DNA from: Populus alba
Lineage: Eukaryota; Streptophyta; Magnoliopsida; Malpighiales; Salicaceae
DNA length: 64,000 nt
Assembly (NCBI RefSeq): GCF_005239225.2
Contig: NC_133301.1
Location: 15,624,318 to 15,688,317, forward strand
Direction: 5' to 3'
In this document: positions 45,095 through 57,798 of the stretch, piece by piece
Layout of the letters: every line of letters starts with the position of its first letter
Numbering within the stretch: the stretch's first letter is position 1
Position numbers and translations under genes: made by a program
The notes under the pieces: generated by a model
What the model was told of the DNA's origin: nothing
The model's database searches: none
Seen by the model: only the letters and a program-made list of their open reading frames with translations

Positions 45095-48000
45095 TTGACT
45101 TGGGGTCAACTTTTCAGGCTTTCATTTATTTGTTTTTCTTATTCCTTTTTAATTAAAGTTTTTATCTGTTCAATTTAATTCTTATTCTTTTAATTATTAT
45201 TTATTTTATTTAAAATAATTTATAAAATTATAATTATTTTTTTAATTTCATTATTTTTTCAAAAAATTTATTTGTCAAATTTATTGGTCTCCATTATTTT
45301 AATTATTATTTACTTTATTTAAGATAATTTATAAAATTGTATATATATTTTCAATTTTATTTTCGTTCAACTTTTTAATTTGTAAGATTTATTATTTATT
45401 TTATGAGATTTTTTTATTTAAGTATATGTATTATTTTTTTATTTAATTATTTCTAGTATGTTTTTGAATTTACAAACTAGTTTTTGTCCACAAGTTTTAG
45501 AATATCTTGATGTACACCTATCTCTTGAATTTTTTTTCCACTTTTTATTTTAAGTCATTGTTTATGGTTTTTTTTTCACTTATTAACCCACATAATTCTT
45601 TATTTATTTGATTACATTTGTGTATAAAGTTCTCTTTGTCTCTCATCTCACAAAAAATTCTCTTCTATTTTCTCAATCAAACCCCTAAATTCCCAATTAA
45701 ACCAAAGTTTTTCCACCAACCCATCTCATGGGAAAAAAGCATGATGGTTGGAAATGGTCTCACGGCCTCATCTTGAGGAAAAAGCAATGCTACCGGGGAC
45801 CAAAGTGCAGATAGCAATGGTCTTACAGACTCATAAATGTGTGATGGTGATTGCGTGTCGGACCCATCCCGAGAAAAAAAAAATATAATGCCTGGAACTA
45901 GACGATTGCCACCAGTTATAGTGATATTTTCACTGTTAGAGATATACAGTAGTTTAGGGAATTTTATTAAATATATTATATTAATATAAGAGGTGCATCC
46001 TTAAAGTTATTGGGATAAATAAAAAACTTATTTAGTTTTTTTAATTAATATACAACCTAACCTATTGATATATGTTTCTGTTGAATACGATAGATTTTGG
46101 AGCTAAAATCCTAAAAAATATCAGCAGCAAGGATGGTCCGACAAGTTTATTTAGTTAATAAAAAACTGGTAAAATTTGTTTTTTTCAACATTTTACTTCT
46201 ATTAAATATAGTATTTTAATCAAGGATAGGGACTCTTTCTCAAGGATTGAAGTTGGTATACTTTCAGCTTTGGAAAAGGAGTATAGTTTCAGCTTATGGA
46301 ACCTCGTGAAGCACAACGGATTACTTGAGGTGAGCTTATTTAGGGACAAAGGATCCATAGAGAAGACTTGACTTGGGGTGCCTAGCATTAACCTTTTATT
46401 CATGTTTTTTCTTTCCAAAAAAAAAAAAAAACCTTGGCTTGGGGTCAACGTTTTAAGATGGAATATAAATTTAGATTAATTACTTTTATGCAATTCAATA
46501 TTTTTTTTTACTCTATGGTCATGATGAACATGACTTTCTTAAGTTAAGCAGATAACTCATGTCACATTCACATGATATGTTTAAATATTTGTAATATGTA
46601 TAAATTTTGAATTTAATATTAATAGTTATAAAGTTTGATAAATTCACAAATTAATATAATAGGTTTTAATATTTATTTTTAATAAATATAAAATAAAAAG
46701 ATAGTTAATATTGTTAAGTCTTGCATGTTGCTAGAAAGCATTAATGGTCTCACAGACCCACCTCGTAGAAAAAACAATTGATAGCATTAATGGTCTCACA
46801 GTCGACCAACTCACTTACCCATATTATGGAAAAAATGTAGATGGTATTAATGGTCTCTCACAAACCCATCTTACACTGCAAAATAGCTGGCTATCGTTAA
46901 CCTTTCATTCAATTTTTTTTTTCCACAAAAGACTTTGACTTGGGGTCAACTTTTCAGTTCATTACTTTTATGGAATTTAATTTTATTTTACTATGTGATT
47001 TTGTACTATTTAAAATCTTGAATTGACAAGGTCTTGCGTCTATCTACTAGACCCGTCAAAGATTTTTGAACTATAAAATATAGATAAATTTAAAATAAAT
47101 ATTTTTTTACAATAGTTTTAGAGTGAAATAGAGTAAAATTTATATTTTTAAAAATGACAAAAATACACAACATGTTCCCACTATTTTTGTATTTTATATC
47201 ATGGTAATTAAATGTTGCCTATTAACATAAATAAGGTGATTGTAAATTAGCGGCACAGGTAGTTCTTACATAATATGATGCTTCTCTTCAACCAAGGATA
47301 TTCATTAGCATAATGATTATAATTCAAAGTCGATTGTTTCCTTGCCAGAATTATATAAAATTAAAAACGGATAACCTCGACCTCTTTTAAAAGGATGTTC
47401 TTGCTTATTATCCTTTATTAATTTTAGAATAATATAATTGCCAACATATTATTAGTTTTTTATTTTTATGATCACTTGATACCTTCAAATCAGTTTTAAA
47501 GTTTTGAGATTCACGCCCCGTTTGTTTTCTGAAAAATAGATTTTTTTAGTAAAGTGAATTCCAGAAAAGTAAATTATTTTTTAATATTTGGTGGTGTAAT
47601 GAAAAATAAGTTGAAAAATACTTTTCAGTATTTGGTTATGTCACAAAAAATAATTTATTAATGTTTTATTTTTTTCAAGTTTATTAAAATAATAAGGAAT
47701 AAATTTTACAAATTAAAAATTTAAATAACAATGAAATTGAATTTTTTTTTTTCATAAATTATCTTAAATAAAATAAATAATAATCAAAATAACTTGTAAT
47801 TCAAAGGTCATAAAAAAAATATAAATTCAAATAAATTTCGAGAAATTCAAATAAACTTGATGATGATGAATAAATATAATAATAAAAGAAGTGTAAGAAA
47901 AATATTTTTTATTAATTAATTTTTTTAATTATAAATAACTTCTAAAAATAAAAATAATAATTTCTAAAAAACTACTCTTCACTAAACAAACGAGCAATTA

Positions 48001-51000
48001 CTTGCTCTCGGCTAGAGTCTGTCCTTAAGTTTTAGAATTAATTAGTGGGCTGGAGAGTGGGGGAAAAACACGTTTGTTCTATTTTCTTCAGTTTATCTAT
48101 AACTTGACTTGGGGTCAACGCATTAAGAAGGAATATAAGTTTCAGTTAATTACTTCATTTTATGCATTTCATTTTATGCAATTCAGTTAATTTATCTTAA
48201 CATATATCAACTATTACAATATTAATTGCTGCAAATGGCAGCGAGGAGGTTAAGGCTTTTATAGAGGACTTCACGGACCCATGCCGTGGAAAAAACACTG
48301 CATGATGGCAACGGACACTAAGCAGCTAGCCACATAAGTTAGAAGCTTCATTTAAAAAAAAAAAAAATATTCCACTTCGTAGTCGCATCCTCTCTCTCTT
48401 GTTTTTTTCTTAATTTTTCAATTGGCCGAAATCCATTTTTCAATTTGCTGCATAAGCTTGCGTCTCAAATAATTTCTCATTATTTATAAGCTTGTTTTTT
48501 TCTTAATTCAATATTTTTTTTTTACTCTATGATTATGATGAACATGACTTTTTTAAGCTCAGCAGATAACTCATGTCACATCCACATGATATATTTAAAT
48601 ATTTGTAATATGAATAAATTTTAAATTTAATATTAATAGTTATAAAGTTCCACTTCATAGTCGCATCCTCTCTCTCTTGTTCTTTTTTTAATTTTTCAAT
48701 TGGCCGAAATCCTATTAATATTTATTTCCAACTCAAATTCATGCCCTCCTAACCAAATATTTGTGCTTTTATATACCACGGTTATATTACTAACTCTTCA
48801 ACATTTAGTAAAAAAAAATGTTGATCATTCTTATAGCACCCAACATTTTCCATTTTAATTTTAACAAGGTTCAATATGAATCTTTACTGATTGATTTGAT
48901 GTCGTGTTTTTTTCCTACTAAACACTAACTTTTTAATTTAGTTTTCCTAATTTTTTTATTTTTTTTAGTTTTATCAAACTAAGAGTTGTTTGAGAATAAA
49001 TTTGAACCGTGTTTTTTTTAATAATTTTTTATATTTTTTTATCATTATAAATATAATATGTTAATGTTACAAATAATTTTAAAAACAATTATTTTTTTAT
49101 TTTAATACATAATTCATAATATCTGAATTCATTCATTTAACAGTTATCTTTAATATACATATTCTCTTTGTTTACTTTTATAATACTTTTAATCTGAATA
49201 TCTTTTAGGAAAAAAATGCATGATGAAAATGTTTTCTCGTACCAACTCATGGAAAAAATACACGATGGCACCATCCAACGGACCCATCTCGTGGAAAAAA
49301 AGAAGCAGGATGGCATAGGATGGCAATGTCCTCTTCATCAAATTTTTTTTCATTTTGATATTATTTTGTTTTTATGTTTTAAAATTATTTTTTTAAAAAA
49401 TAAAATTTTATTTCATTTTATTTTTTGTTTTAAATTAATATTTTTTAGTATTTTTAGATCATTTTAATTTGTTGATATCAAAAATAATTTTTAAAAAATA
49501 ATAATAAAATATTATTTTAATGCATTTCCAAACAAAAAAACACTTTAAAAACCAATACTAACCACACTTTCAAACACCCCTAAGTATTGCTATTATTGAA
49601 TTTTTTTTCCTTGTCAAGACTTTACTATTCATCCTTTTTATATTATTGTAGATGAACTGTTTTAAAAATTATGATTTTTTAATTTCTTCCTCAATTTGTT
49701 TTTGACAATTTAGTTCTAATTAAACTTCAGTTGATTTTGATTTTTCATGAAATGGTAAAATTAAAAGAAGAGGGACTTAAATAAAAAAAAAGACACCAAA
49801 TATAAGTGTTATGCCATAAGTTTCGCAAAGAATGCACTTTGATTCTTAAATTTTAAAAATTATGCAAATCATATAATTTCAGTATCTCAATATTTTTTTC
49901 AATTTGATTTTGATACAAAAACTTATTTTTGTTATTTTTTAATCCATGATTGAGAAAGAAAAGAGAGATTGTCAGATTCTGGCGATAGAAAAAAAAAAAA
50001 GTGTGTTGACATCGATTTAGACTACCAAAACAGACGGTATTTGTGTCAAATAACTTTATTTGATGAGGAAAGCTCATATTAAGTTGTTTTTTTTTTTTTT
50101 TTTACCTTTAAAAAAACTCTTGAAAAAACAAATCTAATCTTTGGTTGATTTTCTACCTTAAAAGAAACATGATAAGTTTTATATATATATATGTAACACT
50201 ACTGATCACTTCTTTAAATATTAGTTATTGTTGATTAATGAGAATTTAAGTGAATAGAATTGTATGATTTCTAGAAGAATTAATTCTCTAAAATTTTGTT
50301 ATATTTTCTATTTTTATTTTTATTAATTTGGCTTTTTTTGTTTACTTTTTAATATTTTTTGGATGAGAATGAAATATTTTATATAAACTTTAAAAACAAC
50401 TCTGAGATTTATTCATATATGTTTTGTGTGACTCCTTACTTGTATAAATGGATGAAGCATGGGAATTATAGTACTTTCTTTTTATAATACTTTTAATCTG
50501 AATATTTTTTAGAAAAAAATGCATTATGGAAATGTTCTCTCGGACCCACCTCATGGGGGGGGGGGTGCACGATGGCACCATCCAACGGGCCCATTCATGG
50601 AAAAATGGATGATGGCAATGGTCTAAAAGGCTCAAACTCTTAGAAAAAAAATGGAGGAAAAAAAAAGGAGGATGACATAGGACGGCAGTGTACTCTTCAT
50701 CACAATCCTTTTCGTTTTCATTTTTGATATTATTAAGTAGTGCTTGCGTGGATTTTTTTTACTCCGCAAGGCCTCATTGTTTTCTCCAATAATATTGAGG
50801 ATGGATTGTATAAAATTTTATATTTTTTTAATTTGATTTTCAAAATTTAATTTTGATGATTTAGTTATAGTGAAAGACCAATTAATTTTGATTTTTATGT
50901 ATACAACACTTCTCCATTTATACCTTCTAGATTTATAAAGTAAATTCTAACAGGGTATTTTTTTTGGCAAGGTGGTTTAATTTATTTTTTTATTAAATTT

Positions 51001-54000
51001 AATTTTTATATTTAAATTTTTTTTTTTTATATATTTTCAAACTAATATGCTAATATTAAAATTATTTTTGTTTTGATATAAAGCATTTATTTTTTGCACT
51101 CATGAAATACAAAGATTAAAATAAAGTTGAAAGAATTAGTTTTTTTCTTTTTCAGTGATCATTTAATGTCTTTATAATAGTTTTGAGATTAAGTTCATAG
51201 CTCTCTCTCTTTAAAGACAAGAAATATATGACAAGATTAAAAGATACCTTATATTTTATTAAAATAATTAAAAAAATAACTTGGACGGATTATATCGGTG
51301 AGGCTGTGGGTAAAAATATACTAATGATTTGTGTGTCTCACACCGACAGAATAAATTTATCGATAAAATTGTTTAATGGTGTAGTAAAATCACTTCAAGT
51401 GAGTCATAGTTCATGATCAATTCCCTTATTGATTGATCAAATTTTATAATTAATAATAATAAATGAGTAGCATGCTAATAAGTATTTTGTGGAAGTGAAC
51501 TGTTTTTGATTGACAAAAAGAATAATTAAGCGATCCTCTTCTTTTTATATAATAATATAATAACTACCGTAGTTTAAATTATCTCGTGTACTCTTGAGAT
51601 TGGAGGATTGCCACCATATATTTTCGATGGTGGAGAAATACAGTAGTTTAGGGAATTTTATTAAATATATTATATTAATATAAAGAGGTGCATCTTAAAG
51701 TTATTTGGATAAAAAAACTTAATTAGTTTTTCAATTTATATACGCTAGATTTATAAAAATTTATCCAATTTTATTTGGCATATCCATAAAAAATCTATGA
51801 AGAAACGAAGATATTTGAAAAATAACAGAAAATAAATCAAACCAAAAAATGGATCAAATTTGTCACGGTAGTGAGCCATCAAAGTGGTGAAAATAAACCC
51901 AGGTTTGATCGATATTTGTTACAGAAGACAGCTAGCGGAGGTTCAGGCTTTAATTTATAGAGCGTTGGAAAAAACTGCATGATAGCAACGGTCTCCCATC
52001 CCCTCTCGTGTACAGTATATATAATCTCGTAGAAAAAACAATTGATAGCATTAATGGTCTCTCACAGACCCATCTTACACTGCAAAATAGCTGGCTACCG
52101 TTAACCTTTCATTTTGTTTTTTTTTTCCACAAAAGACTTTGACTTGGGGTAGCTAGCTAGCATTAACCTTGCATTAATGTTTTTTTTTTTCCACAAAAAA
52201 CTTTGACTTGGGGTCAACTTTTCAGTTCATTGCTTTTATGGAATTCAATTTTATTTTACTATTATGTGATTTCAATCAATGTTAATAAAATCCAGTTCAC
52301 AGGTTCATCCATAATGTAGCCCGATTAAATAGTGTAGGTTTACATACCTTATTTTTCAGGCATGAGGAGATATAATTATCAAAATTTTATATTTTAATAC
52401 TATAATTCATAAAATTATTTCCCTTCTTTCTATATAGTTTATGTTATCACAACCTTGAAAAATTAAAATTAAAGTTCCCAATCCTATGGAGCAAAGGTCT
52501 TATGGGCCCATCACATAGAAAAAACAAAAGACGACTGATAGCAATGGTTTCATAGACCATCCCATTCACCTATATCATGGAAAAAATGCAAATGATAATA
52601 GTCTCACAAACCCATCTTATACTGCAAATTCCTATCCATCTTACTTGTTGACTATATTAAAAAAAAATAGAGTAATAAGTACTATAGAAAAAAAAAAAAA
52701 AGACTCATTGTCATGACAATGACAGGAAGTATTTTACAAACATTATCATTTATGGTTTATTTTATCAACGATATTGTTTGATTTTGTCATCGCCATCAAA
52801 ATTAAAACATAATTTTCCACACGTTATTTCCATAAAGAAACTAGCAAGTCTTCCATAACCATCATTGTCATGCAAAGTGAGCTTCCTAACATTAATTTTT
52901 TATTCATGTTTTCCAAAATAAAAAAAAAAACAAAAAAAACTGACATGGGGTAACTTTATAAAAAGAATACAAGTTGTCGGTTAATTACTTTTACGCAATT
53001 CAATTTTTTTTTCTACTGTATGGTCTTAATAAGTGATATTAAATTAGATTCAATACTGATAAGTTAATCTCAAACCTAGCTTAATTTATATTTTTAAAAA
53101 AATTCAAGTGAAAATTGACTCAATCAAAACTAACTTAATCAACTAGATAAATTAACTCACAACTTCATCAATTCAATCATAACATAATTTATTAAACTAC
53201 ATAATATATTTAAATATGTGCAATATGTATTTTAAATTTAATATTAATAATTATAACTTTATAACATAAATTTATTTAGTTAATAAAAAAACCGGTTCAC
53301 ATCTGGAAGTTGGTATATACCTAATGACGATGAATATTTTCAGCTTTGGAAAGGGAGTATATTTTCAGCTTTTGGAATCTCATGAAGCACAAAGGATTAC
53401 TCGAGGTGAGCTTATTTAGGGACAAAGGATCCACAGAGAAGAGTTGACTTGGGGTGCCTAGCATTAACCTTTTATTAATGTGGTTTTAATTAGCATCATT
53501 AAATTCAATTACAAATAATGATTTCAGCTATTTTTATATTTCATTAGAATAAATAAGTAAATTACTTATATGGTTACAATATTTTTTTTTAAGAAAATAT
53601 ATTGATTTCATGTGTCAATAACTTTTAAGGATTTTTTCCATCAAAATTTATTTTAATTAAAAAAAAATTTATTTATCAATACAATTATTATTTTGTAGGG
53701 GACTTTTTCTCCAAGAATATTCAAACTCAATGTTATTTTTTCAAAGTCACATCATCGGGAAAAAACAAGAAAACCAATGGAATTTTTATAACAATATTTG
53801 ATTGATATGATAAAAAAAATGAAATTGGTATAATGATATGAGAAAATAAAAGTTCATACTAAAATCAATAAAAAAATGAAAGTAATTGATGTAATAACAT
53901 GGCAACCATATATACATTTTGTGTTATATGGAACCTGTAAGAACATTTTATGGATCAAAATTTAAAATATTTTATTTTTTAAGCTATAATTGTGTATTCG

Positions 54001-54353
54001 GTCCTCTATTCATGTAGACGAGGAAAATGATAATTTTAATATAAAAAATTTTAGCACGCCCTCATACTTTTTCACGTAAAATTTGTAATAATTAGTTAGA
54101 ATCTATTTCCATAAATCATAAAATAAAAAGTCCCAATTGGAATTCGCAAATTTTAAAAATTAAAACTTCCTAAATATTAATATTATAACACAAGAAACTA
54201 ATCAAAGTAATTCATTAAATATGAATAATTTTCCACACGTAGCAAGTCTTTTATATTCACCATCTTCATGAAAAGTCATGAAGTGCCTAGCATTAACCTT
54301 TTATTCATGTTTTTTTTCTTAAAAAAAAAAAAAAAACCTTGACTTGGAGTCAA
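45095..54353. promoter_or_regulatory. Recurrent paired W-box-like palindrome TTGACTTGGGGTCAA
   Basis: Exact copies at 45095-45109, 46935-46949, 48104-48118 and 52203-52217. One-mismatch copies at 46434-46448 and 54339-54353. Half or degenerate copies near 27944, 46366, 52139, 52935 and 53444. The motif places TTGACT opposite GGTCAA (reverse complement TTGACC), two inverted WRKY-type W-box cores separated by a few bases. The copy at 45095 is about 270 bp upstream of the unit B RLP start. Binding is an inference from the W-box consensus. Confidence 0.5.
49448..49582. repeat. Dispersed 130-bp repeat, third copy
   Basis: Diverged relative of 15291-15420 and 31976-32100: TTTAGATCATTTTAATTTG to CACTTTCAAACACCCC. 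It lies outside the segmental duplication, so this is a dispersed family. Confidence 0.5.
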
Positions 54354-55001
54354 TATTTTAAGATGGAAAAAATACAAATGAGAATAGTCTCACAAACCCA
54401 TCTCACATTACAAAAAAATAGATTGATAAGTACTTTAAAAAGAAAAGGAAGAAAACTTATTGTCATGACAATGACATGAAGTATTTTTAGAAATATTATC
54501 ATTTGTGGTTCATTTTATTAATGATATTGTTTGATTTTGCCACCACCATCAAAATTTAAGACATAATTTTCCACACGTTATTTCTATAAAGAAAGTAGCA
54601 AGTTTTCTGTATCCATCATTGTTATGCAAAGTGAGCTTTCGAGCATTAATTTTTTATTTATATTTTTTCATAAAAAAAAAACTGACACGGGTTCAACTTT
54701 ATAAAAAAAAAAATACAAGTTTTCGGGTAATTACTTTTATGCAATTCAATTTTTCTTTTATAATGTAGTTTTAATCAGCGTTATTAAATTTGATTCAAGC
54801 CTAAATTAATTTGAAACCTAGTCCAATTTAGATTTTGAAAAAAATCTGATCAACTAAATAAATCAATCCACAATCTAATTAACTCAATCAAAAACCTACT
54901 TTATTAAACTTTGTAACATATTTAAAATACATGCAATATGTATTTTGAATTTAATATTAATAATTATAACTTGTAACATAAGTTTATTTAGTTAATAAAA
55001 A

Positions 55002-55004
<3 letters not shown>

Positions 55005-55036
<32 letters not shown>
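55005..55036. repeat. TA microsatellite
   Basis: Alternating TA tract of about 32 bp. Confidence 0.95.
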
Positions 55037-55039
<3 letters not shown>

Positions 55040-55659
55040 CTCTCGTCTTTCTCACTATTGTTTCTTCTTATACTACTTCTGGAGCTTGTTTTGTCAATCT
55101 TTTGTTTTTTTGGCACTCATGACTACTTATGGGGGCTTGCTGTGTCCATCTCTCCTTTTTCTTTTTACCATTCATGACTACTTAAAAAATCTATTAAAGT
55201 TATTGGTAGAGTGATTCAATTTAAAATAATATTATTTTAAAAAATTATAATAATATGATTTTAAAATATAAATCTGGTTTTACTTGGATTTTTACTAGAT
55301 TTTGGATAACCTACTAGATTAATATAGTTATATCAGTTTGACTCCCACTTAATTTAATAATAAAACTGATTTGAGTTAAATACTAAATTCTTTGAATCAT
55401 GAAGTTGACCCTACCGGGCTTAATAACACCTCTCACGTCTATGAATCCATCAAAATTCCTCGTCAATTTTCTCAAACGAGCAATTAAATCCCCAATTAAA
55501 CAAAAGGACGTAATGTAATACTTAAAAAGAAATGGGCTGGGCCTTGGGCTTCATGAGGGGAGTGATTAGCCTTTATTAGCACGGCTTCCAAGCAAACCAA
55601 CCTTCTTTATAATACTTTTTTCGTTTTCCTTTTAATTATTTGTTGTGGCATGAAATGAT

Positions 55660-55835
55660 GGAAAAAAAACCAATAAATTGATTAAACCGAGAAAATTGAA
55701 AAAAAATAATTGAAAAAAATCGAATAAAAAAAAAACTGAATTAACCGATTAAAAAAATCACAAAAAAATTCCGGTTTCTAAAATCTGAAACCTATTGAAC
55801 CGAACCGAACCGAACAGAATCGGTTCAACCAGCCA
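55660..55835. repeat. AACCGAACC-type dispersed repeat
   Basis: Runs of AACCGAACCGAAC and CGGTTCAACC after an A-rich tract. The same vocabulary occurs at 56455-56620 (with inverted CGGTTCGGTT and an end AATGCTCAGCCCTA) and weakly at 58335-58385. Such sequences are common short non-autonomous repeats in plants; no target duplication could be fixed. Confidence 0.5.
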
Positions 55836-56049
55836 CCACTTAAAAAAAAAAAGCAAGTATAAATACCATGCTTTCTAACCCTAGAATAAATTAACCCATC
55901 AACTGTCGTCCCCCCCTCCCCTCACTTCTCTGCATCTCTCTCTTTTAACATTTACTTTCTCTTTTACTTTAATTACTCTTTGGTTGGCCCCCCTCCCCTC
56001 TCTTCCCCTCCCTTCTCTGCATCTCTCTCTTTACTCTTTGGCTGGTGAA

Positions 56050-56205
56050 AAATCAAAGCAGAACAAGTTGGTTGTCGTTGGCTCTACTGAGACACAGAGT
56101 GATGAAGAAAATTACTTGGCTGAGTTAACTCACCAAATGGCTTACTGCGCCTTTGAAGATGATTTCAAGAGAAACGAACTCCCTTGCAGCACCGAAAAGA
56201 CTAAG
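56050..56205 (+). other. Possible exon of an unidentified gene
   Basis: Open plus-strand frame reading KSKQNKLVVVGSTETQSDEE, then NYLAELTHQMAYCAFEDDFK and RNELPCSTEKTK, ending at AAG followed by GTATTG, a usable donor. It looks like real coding sequence (acidic, no repeats) and faintly recalls plant proteins with an AELTxxMA motif, but I do not recognise it. No suitable ATG starts the frame and no following exon was found, so it is probably another gene scrap. Confidence 0.35.
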
Positions 56206-56454
56206 GTATTGCTTCCTTTATGTTTCTTTTAAAGTAGGACGATCTGCTCTGGTTTCTTTGATTATGTTTTCTGGGTTTAATGTTCGGGTCTTGGGTTTTT
56301 TGCCTGATTTGCAAGGTTGGCTTTTGTCTGGATCGTCTCCATCAACGTTATGTGCAGTTGTAGACAAGGATTTAGTCGTGGAAGCCTGAATGGATCTTCA
56401 CCTCTAGCAACTTGGGATCTATTGTATGAGGTTGCAGGAGAAGTATAGAGGACC

Positions 56455-56620
56455 ATTGGGTTTGAACCGGTTTGGAAGGAAAAAAATCCTAACCGAACCG
56501 AACCGAAATTAATCGGTTTGAACCGGTTTTCGGTTCGGTTCACAAAATTAAAAAAAAAATTCAGTTTGGTTGTTTATTTTGGTTCAAAACCGGACCGAAC
56601 CGGAAATGCTCAGCCCTAAG
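56455..56620. repeat. AACCGAACC-type dispersed repeat, inverted arrangement
   Basis: GAACCGG / AACCGAACCGAACC on the left and CGGTTCGGTTC / CAAAACCGG on the right form an imperfect inverted repeat; the end CAGCCCTA is typical of a widespread plant MITE-like family (from memory). Confidence 0.5.
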
Positions 56621-56936
56621 GAAAATCACCTCCAAAAATAGAAGTCTTCATTGCCCGGAGGCTCTATGGTTGAACACAACTGAAAAAAAGCTCCGGGAAG
56701 GCATCGTTATAGCAAATAGGGTCAAAAGGTTGGATATGTTATTACTTCCTCCCCCGTCTTCTGTTTATCTTTTATGCTAGCTAGCCTCTAATTTTGGCTC
56801 TACCACCTTTCTATAAATAAAAAGAAACAGAAATAGAAGCAGAAGCAGAAGAAAAAATAACTTAGCGCGGTTGTGTATAGATAGTTTCCTTAAATGACGC
56901 ATGAACATGTCTGATGAGCAAAAAGAAAAAAAAAAT

Positions 56937-57798
56937 GGTAAAGATGATACTTAAACAAGAGTTGATATAGCAAGTAAGAGTAAGGACATAGAAACTCCTA
57001 TCTTAGTTATTCGACAAATATTCAGAAATTCTTCAAAATCATTTCTTGACATAACATCTCACCCACCCCTTAGCCCTTGTCAAATCCTCCGTCCCATTGT
57101 GCCCTTGCACATAGACTTGCCCCCGGGGTAAGTTCTAAAACTCGGGGCATCTTTTATATGGAAATTTAGAGTCATAACTTGATGTTTAATTCTTGTGATT
57201 CATTGCAAAATAACTTTAAAAAGGTTACGGAACACTTCTATTACCAAAAAAAAAATGGCTAAATATATTATATATGTGGCCATTTTTTCTAATTATATGC
57301 TCTGGCACGGGGTGCATTACTGTAAAATCTTTTGTTGTCCCAGGCTTGGGATTGAGACATTGCCGCCTGAAGAAGGATTAACATCACACTTACCTGAGGT
57401 ATAAGACGGTCTTATGTTTGGGATTTCCTGTGTGTTTTAAGTCGGTGCATTCTGAGGTAATTATGTGGTTGCAGGGTCACTGAACTCCAGATGATATTTC
57501 AAACTTGTTGCAGAGTCCTCCTTTCCGTCAGCAAGTGGATTCTTTTACTTATGTAAGAAATGCGAGGCTGATCCTTCTTGTTCTGTTTCTTGTCCTTTTG
57601 ATGATAGCCAATTTTACAAGGTTTAACTCTTTTTTTTGTTTGAAGGTTCTCCAAACTGGACAAATAGATGTGGCTTCAGAACCTGTAGCTTAGCAATGGT
57701 TCTTAAATACATGGTGTTTTCCGTAGCAAATCATTTACTCATGTTCATCAGCGTTGACTAAAGTCTTTAGCTAATTCTTTCCTGGGAAATTCTGATTA
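56937..57798 (+). pseudogene. RPN13: RPN13 3' fragment (fourth copy)
   Basis: Matches unit A from about 20945 to 22085, with deletions. It contains an exon part reading IETLPPEEGLTSHLPE before a donor at 57400. This is the segment just before GHWTPED in plant RPN13 and is missing from both units A and B. The next exon reads [20 protein letters not shown] with the same Trp-to-TGA change as A and B, and the last keeps LQTGQID. It therefore derives from the same already mutated ancestor but has lost different pieces. The 5' half of the gene is absent. Confidence 0.85.

Larger units (their letters stand above)
45016..54700. repeat. Gene-free region with degenerate copies of the RLP 5' flank
   Basis: No gene found. 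Fragments of the receptor 5' flank recur, with motifs such as GGTCTCACAGACCCA, CGTGGAAAAAAC, GATAGCATTAATGG and ATAGAGGACTTCACGG. Clear ones are at 46740-46950, 48230-48312, 49210-49330, 50510-50690, 51890-52215 and 52490-52640. They match the RLP flanks at 27285-27345 and 44905-45120. The segment 46240-46400 is repeated at 53335-53480. The region looks like the residue of several lost receptor-gene copies or of a repeat that also supplies the RLP promoters. Confidence 0.6.
54701..55980. other. AT-rich DNA, no gene seen
   Basis: Contains a TA microsatellite (55005-55036) and, from about 55660 to 55835, an AACCGAACC-rich repeat. No coding signal. Confidence 0.5.

Noticed and set aside
50554..50563. 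Run of about ten G bases in AT-rich DNA
   Set aside because: It lies within a degenerate receptor-flank block where other copies have a CGTGGAAAA-type sequence. A lone G run cannot form a four-tract quadruplex by itself and may be a sequencing error.
51228..51416. Possible small gene or CACTA remnant (contains CACCGACAG and ACGGATTATATCGG)
   Set aside because: Only two loose matches to the CACTA motif and no terminus; the 62-codon frame has no recognisable protein and an AT-rich composition like its surroundings.
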